Below, piece after piece: positions 4,425-5,164 of a DNA stretch of 5,164 bases. Source of the stretch: Candidatus Eiseniibacteriota bacterium (lineage in GTDB: Bacteria > Eisenbacteria > RBG-16-71-46 > CAIMUX01 > WJJG01); the NCBI GenBank assembly GCA_016867695.1, contig VGIY01000201.1:1-5164 (forward strand), given 5' to 3'. The stretch's first letter is position 1; every line of letters starts with the position of its first letter. The position numbers were made by a program, and so were the translations under genes. The notes under the pieces were generated by a model. The model was given only the letters and a program-made list of their open reading frames with translations. It was not told where the DNA came from and did no database searches.

Positions 4425-5164
4425 ATGCACGCCGGCACCCGGTCGACACCCAGCAGGTCGCGCTGGGGGGATCTCTGGTTCCCCCTGCTCGTCGCCGCCG
4501 CGGGGATCGCCGTCTACGCCAACAGCCTCTCCGGGGTCTTCCTGCTCGACGACCTGCGAGCCATCGTCGAGAACGCGCACATCCGCAGCCTCTGGCCGCC
4601 CGGCGAGGTCTTCAAGGCGCCGCCCCAGTCGACCGTCTCCGGCCGCCCGCTCGTCAGCCTCTCGCTCGCCCTGAGCTTCGCCCTCAGCGGGACCGCCCCC
4701 TGGGGCTACCACGCCGTCAACATCCTCATCCACCTCGGCGCCGGGCTCCTGCTCTACGGGATCCTGCGGCGCACGCTGCGGCTGCCGCGGCGGCGCGACG
4801 GCGAGGCGCCCGTGGCGGACCGGGCGTCCGGCGCGCCGGCCCGAGGGCGGGATGCTGGCCCGGCCGATCGCCTCGCCGCGGCCGCGGCCCTGCTATGGGT
4901 CGTCCATCCGCTGCAGACGCAGAGCGTGACCTATCTCGTCCAGCGGGCCGAGTCGCTGATGGGTTTGTTCTACCTGCTGACCTTGTACTGCTTCATTCGC
5001 GGTTATACATCTTCCCGTCCCGGGCGCTGGTGGATCGTGGCTATCTTCTCCTGCGCCGCGGCGATGGCGACCAAGGAAGTGGCGGTCACGGCGCCGCTGA
5101 TCGTCGGGCTCTACGACCGGACCTTCCTGTCCGGCTCCTGGAGGCGGACCTGGCGCGAGCGGGG
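4425..5164 (+). CDS. TMTC-like multi-pass membrane protein (DUF1736/TPR family), N-terminal part only
   Basis: 246 codons are visible and the frame runs off the right edge. Hydrophobic segments lie at about 17-35, 76-90, 95-115, 150-168, 177-193, 202-215 and 219-231. After the first helix come YANSLSGVFLLDD (31-43), with a DD pair placed like the acidic motif of GT-C glycosyltransferases in the first outer loop, then SGRPLVSLSLALSFAL (72-87), WGYHAVNILIHL (93-104), HPLQTQSVTYLVQRAESLMGL (161-181) and ATKE (215-218). This series is typical of bacterial TMTC-like proteins, which usually end in TPR repeats, here beyond the window. Eukaryotic TMTC proteins O-mannosylate cadherins. The bacterial role is largely unknown, so a glycosyl or other lipid-linked transfer function is inference. 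Residues 116-148 form a long Arg/Gly/Ala-rich loop, probably cytoplasmic. The start follows from the strong GGAGGAGGAG site. Codons 180-199 are locally richer in A/T than the rest of the gene. Confidence 0.82.
   Translation, partial: MHAGTRSTPSRSRWGDLWFPLLVAAAGIAVYANSLSGVFLLDDLRAIVENAHIRSLWPPGEVFKAPPQSTVSGRPLVSLSLALSFALSGTAPWGYHAVNILIHLGAGLLLYGILRRTLRLPRRRDGEAPVADRASGAPARGRDAGPADRLAAAAALLWVVHPLQTQSVTYLVQRAESLMGLFYLLTLYCFIRGYTSSRPGRWWIVAIFSCAAAMATKEVAVTAPLIVGLYDRTFLSGSWRRTWRER

Noticed and set aside
2168..4438. A single 756-residue minus-strand frame covering cysC and everything upstream.
   Set aside because: Only the last 201 residues look like a protein. The rest is Arg/Pro/Gly-rich sequence out of frame with sat, left open because GC-rich DNA has few stops.
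3979..4449. A 157-residue N-terminal extension of Sat in the same frame.
   Set aside because: The Sat family begins at about MQLIDPHGG, a good Shine-Dalgarno stands before ATG 3978, and the extension is low-complexity and overlaps the divergent promoters and gene start.
2938..4674. A 578-residue plus-strand open frame antisense to sat that runs into the TMTC-like gene.
   Set aside because: It has no recognisable motif and overlaps two well-supported genes in other frames. Its repeated Val/Ala/Gly/Arg strings are typical of shadow frames.

Overview
The window is GC-rich, with G or C at most third codon positions and long open frames on both strands that are only shadows of the real genes. It carries four protein genes in two divergent groups, all apparently intact except where cut by the window edges. 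The gene types are a PAPS-synthesis pair, a membrane-anchored alkaline-phosphatase-superfamily enzyme and a TMTC-like multi-pass protein. They suggest a GC-rich Gram-negative bacterium, for example from Acidobacteriota, Myxococcota, Planctomycetota or a related candidate phylum. The sequence alone does not settle the taxon, and I saw no rRNA, tRNA, CRISPR array, insertion sequence or phage gene.

Minus-strand group, read right to left from about 4066 to 1: sat (ATP sulfurylase, 385 aa, 2821-3978), then 47 nt, cysC (APS kinase, 201 aa, 2168-2773), then 55 nt, then a type I phosphodiesterase / nucleotide-pyrophosphatase-like enzyme (704 codons visible, start at 2112, C-terminus beyond base 1). 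The short same-strand gaps and individual Shine-Dalgarno sequences suggest one operon. Sat and CysC together turn sulfate and ATP into PAPS. No sulfite- or APS-reducing gene is visible, so PAPS could feed either assimilation or sulfotransfer. The third gene has a signal-like segment, a transmembrane segment and an Arg-rich stretch before a catalytic domain that keeps all expected metal ligands.

Divergent region 3979-4424: about 446 bp without a convincing gene. It holds a good -10 box for the sat operon inside a small AT-rich island, two perfect 18-bp palindromes, a TAGAAT -10 candidate for the plus-strand gene, and a GC-rich leader hairpin touching that gene's purine-rich Shine-Dalgarno.

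Plus strand, 4425 to the right edge: the first 246 codons of a multi-pass membrane protein of the bacterial TMTC / DUF1736-like type. These proteins normally continue into a C-terminal TPR array, which here lies outside the window.

The most interesting reading, which is inference, is that this is a PAPS-supply locus next to membrane enzymes of surface-polymer or glycoprotein modification rather than a classical cysteine-assimilation cluster. The flanks would decide this.
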